A stretch of DNA of 5,509 bases from T3SED10-47 sp046483725 (GTDB lineage: Bacteria; Bipolaricaulota; Bipolaricaulia; Bipolaricaulales; Bipolaricaulaceae), in the NCBI GenBank assembly GCA_046483725.1, contig JAWOCQ010000079.1, positions 1 through 5,509 of the forward strand. Reading direction: 5' to 3'. Positions 4,244 to 5,509 of the stretch are shown in pieces (the first letter of the stretch is position 1; every line of letters begins with the position of its first letter). The notes beneath the pieces are model-generated. The model saw only the letters and a list, made by a program, of their open reading frames with translations, ran no database searches and was not told the DNA's origin. The position numbers and the translations under genes were made by a program.

Positions 4244-5509
4244 CAGTTCACTTCCACTACCCGCACCAAGTTGGTTGTGCCTGCCTGTAGAAATGGGATC
4301 CCTGCGGTGAACACCACCTGATCACCGGGCTCGACCAACCCGCCCGCCCGGGCAGCGGTCAAAGAGTCCTCCAGAAGATCATCCGTGACCGATGCCTCGC
4401 GAATCAGGATTGGATAGACGCCCCACACACCCTCCAGCTTGCGTGCCACCTGAGCCTGGGACGTGGCGGCCACCACCGGCGGTCGTGGGCGGAACGCTGC
4501 CACCAGCCTGGCCGTCCAACCGGAGTAGGTACAGCAGATGATGGCCTTCGCCCGCACGTGCTCGGCAACCCGAAAGGCAGCTTCGGCCATGGCCACCGGC
4601 ACCTCTCCCACGAGCTCTTTCTGTAGGCCCGGCTGTGGGAGCGCGTCTCGATCGGATTCGGCGACTGAGGCCGCCCGCGCCATGACCTCCACCGCGGTCA
4701 CCGGATTGCGACCCACGGCCGTTTCAGCGGACAGCATCACCGCATCGGCGCCGTGCCACACGGCCGCCGCTATGTCTGCCACCTCGGCGCGGGTCGGGGT
4801 GGGGCTTTCGATCATCGATTCCAGCATCTGGGTGGCCACCACCACCGGTTTAGCCTGGACGTTGCACAAGTGCACAAGACGTTTTTGGATGAGCGGCACC
4901 TGGTAAGGGTCCAGCTCCACGGCGAGGTCTCCGCGGGCCACCATTGCCCCGTCGGAGGCCTTTACTATTTCGGCCAGGTTGTGGACGGCCTCGGCAAGCT
5001 CAACTTTGGCCAAGAGCCACGGACCGTCGGGGCCCAGGATTTTCCCCGCCGCCCGTATATCCTCCGCGCTGCGGGCGAACGACAGCGCCACATACTCGAG
5101 CTCCAAATCCCGCGCCATCTCCAATGAGCGCACGTCCTCGGCGCCCAGGACGGGGAGGCGGATAGCTACGCTGGGTACGCTCACCTTCTTGCCGGGCTGG
5201 AGCTCCCCTCCCTGGACCACGCGGCACCGGAGACCCCCCTGTTCATTCCCCAGAGCCACGAGCTCCAACGCCCCATCAGCAAGAAGGATGCGCGCGCCAC
5301 CGGGGACGTCATCCGCCAACCCGTTGTGAGACACCTGCAGCCCTCCGGGCCCCAAGATGATCTCCTGCCCTGCTTCCAGACGGGTAGGATGCTCGAGGCC
5401 CTCGATGCGGACTTCGGGCCCGCGGGTGTCCAGCATTATGCCTACCGGGGATCCCGTACTCTCGGATACCTCTCGTGCTATGCGCACGGCCTCCTCGTGC
5501 TCGGCGGGC
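4243..5509 (-). CDS. pyk: Pyruvate kinase, N-terminus cut by the window edge
   Basis: Pyruvate kinase transfers phosphate from phosphoenolpyruvate to ADP in the last step of glycolysis, in the cytosol. The frame is open to the right edge, and PAEHEEA before the internal GTG at 5487 continues the usual region after the SHG motif, so roughly the first 40 residues lie outside the window. Counting from the codon at 5508, the visible 421 residues show LDTRGPEVR (26-34), the lid B domain (about 40-115), ALSFARS (141-147), the catalytic Lys168 and metal ligand Glu170 in AKVE, Asp194 in VARGDLAVE, and ATQMLESMIESPTPTRAEV (225-243). The C-terminal domain carries TYSGWTARL (327-335) and ends TAGIPFLQAGTTNLVRV, without the extra C-terminal phosphohistidine-type domain seen in Bacillus. 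Small departures from consensus are Ala for Gly in RGDLAVE and SVPS for NLPG. It is the first visible gene of the - strand cluster; its promoter lies outside. Confidence 0.95.
   Translation of the reverse strand, partial: PAEHEEAVRIAREVSESTGSPVGIMLDTRGPEVRIEGLEHPTRLEAGQEIILGPGGLQVSHNGLADDVPGGARILLADGALELVALGNEQGGLRCRVVQGGELQPGKKVSVPSVAIRLPVLGAEDVRSLEMARDLELEYVALSFARSAEDIRAAGKILGPDGPWLLAKVELAEAVHNLAEIVKASDGAMVARGDLAVELDPYQVPLIQKRLVHLCNVQAKPVVVATQMLESMIESPTPTRAEVADIAAAVWHGADAVMLSAETAVGRNPVTAVEVMARAASVAESDRDALPQPGLQKELVGEVPVAMAEAAFRVAEHVRAKAIICCTYSGWTARLVAAFRPRPPVVAATSQAQVARKLEGVWGVYPILIREASVTDDLLEDSLTAARAGGLVEPGDQVVFTAGIPFLQAGTTNLVRVVEVN

Noticed and set aside
3451..4290. Long + frame opposite the acyl-CoA synthetase gene
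   Set aside because: It is the antisense shadow of a gene with full family motifs and has no recognisable protein content.
5485..5487. GTG as the pyruvate kinase start
   Set aside because: Conserved family sequence (PAEHEEA) continues upstream in frame to the window edge, so this is an internal Val codon.

Overview
The window is G+C-rich bacterial chromosomal DNA, densely packed with housekeeping-type genes. It holds six protein genes I can support well, plus one small open reading frame that I consider likely. Ribosome binding sites close to AAGGAGGTGAT, two GTG starts, an M42 aminopeptidase, an acylphosphatase and a stand-alone ribbon-helix-helix regulator would fit a thermophilic or moderately thermophilic Firmicute. 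That placement is an inference from style and gene content; no rRNA or other taxonomic marker is present.

Layout. Positions 1-434 contain no gene I can support, but they are rich in short dyad symmetries and hold a weak promoter candidate. On the + strand follow a small membrane-anchored protein of unknown function (438-788) and an M42-family metallo-aminopeptidase (889-1932). The peptidase gene ends tail-to-tail, with a 6-base overlap, against a 58-residue ribbon-helix-helix DNA-binding protein on the - strand (1927-2103). That regulator is divergent from an acylphosphatase gene (2186-2461, +). The space between them carries a good - strand promoter and operator-like repeats. The acylphosphatase gene converges, with a 14-base gap, on a - strand cluster that reads right to left: pyruvate kinase (cut by the right window edge), a 45-codon ORF, and a long-chain acyl-CoA synthetase-like enzyme.

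How the genes fit together. The - strand cluster looks like one transcription unit with coupled translation: the pyruvate kinase stop overlaps the small ORF start (TGATG), and the small ORF stop lies one base before the preferred synthetase start. The peptidase and acylphosphatase are ordinary scavenging or housekeeping enzymes. The ribbon-helix-helix protein most simply regulates its own promoter and perhaps the acylphosphatase promoter.

The points most worth a second look are: the unrecognised 45-codon ORF locked between two enzyme genes; a Glu where adenylate-forming enzymes normally carry the catalytic A10 lysine of the acyl-CoA synthetase; the short regulator gene with its repeats; and the dyad-rich leader before the membrane protein. 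I see no mobile element, CRISPR array, tRNA or rRNA, and no clear evidence of a wholly new multi-gene system.
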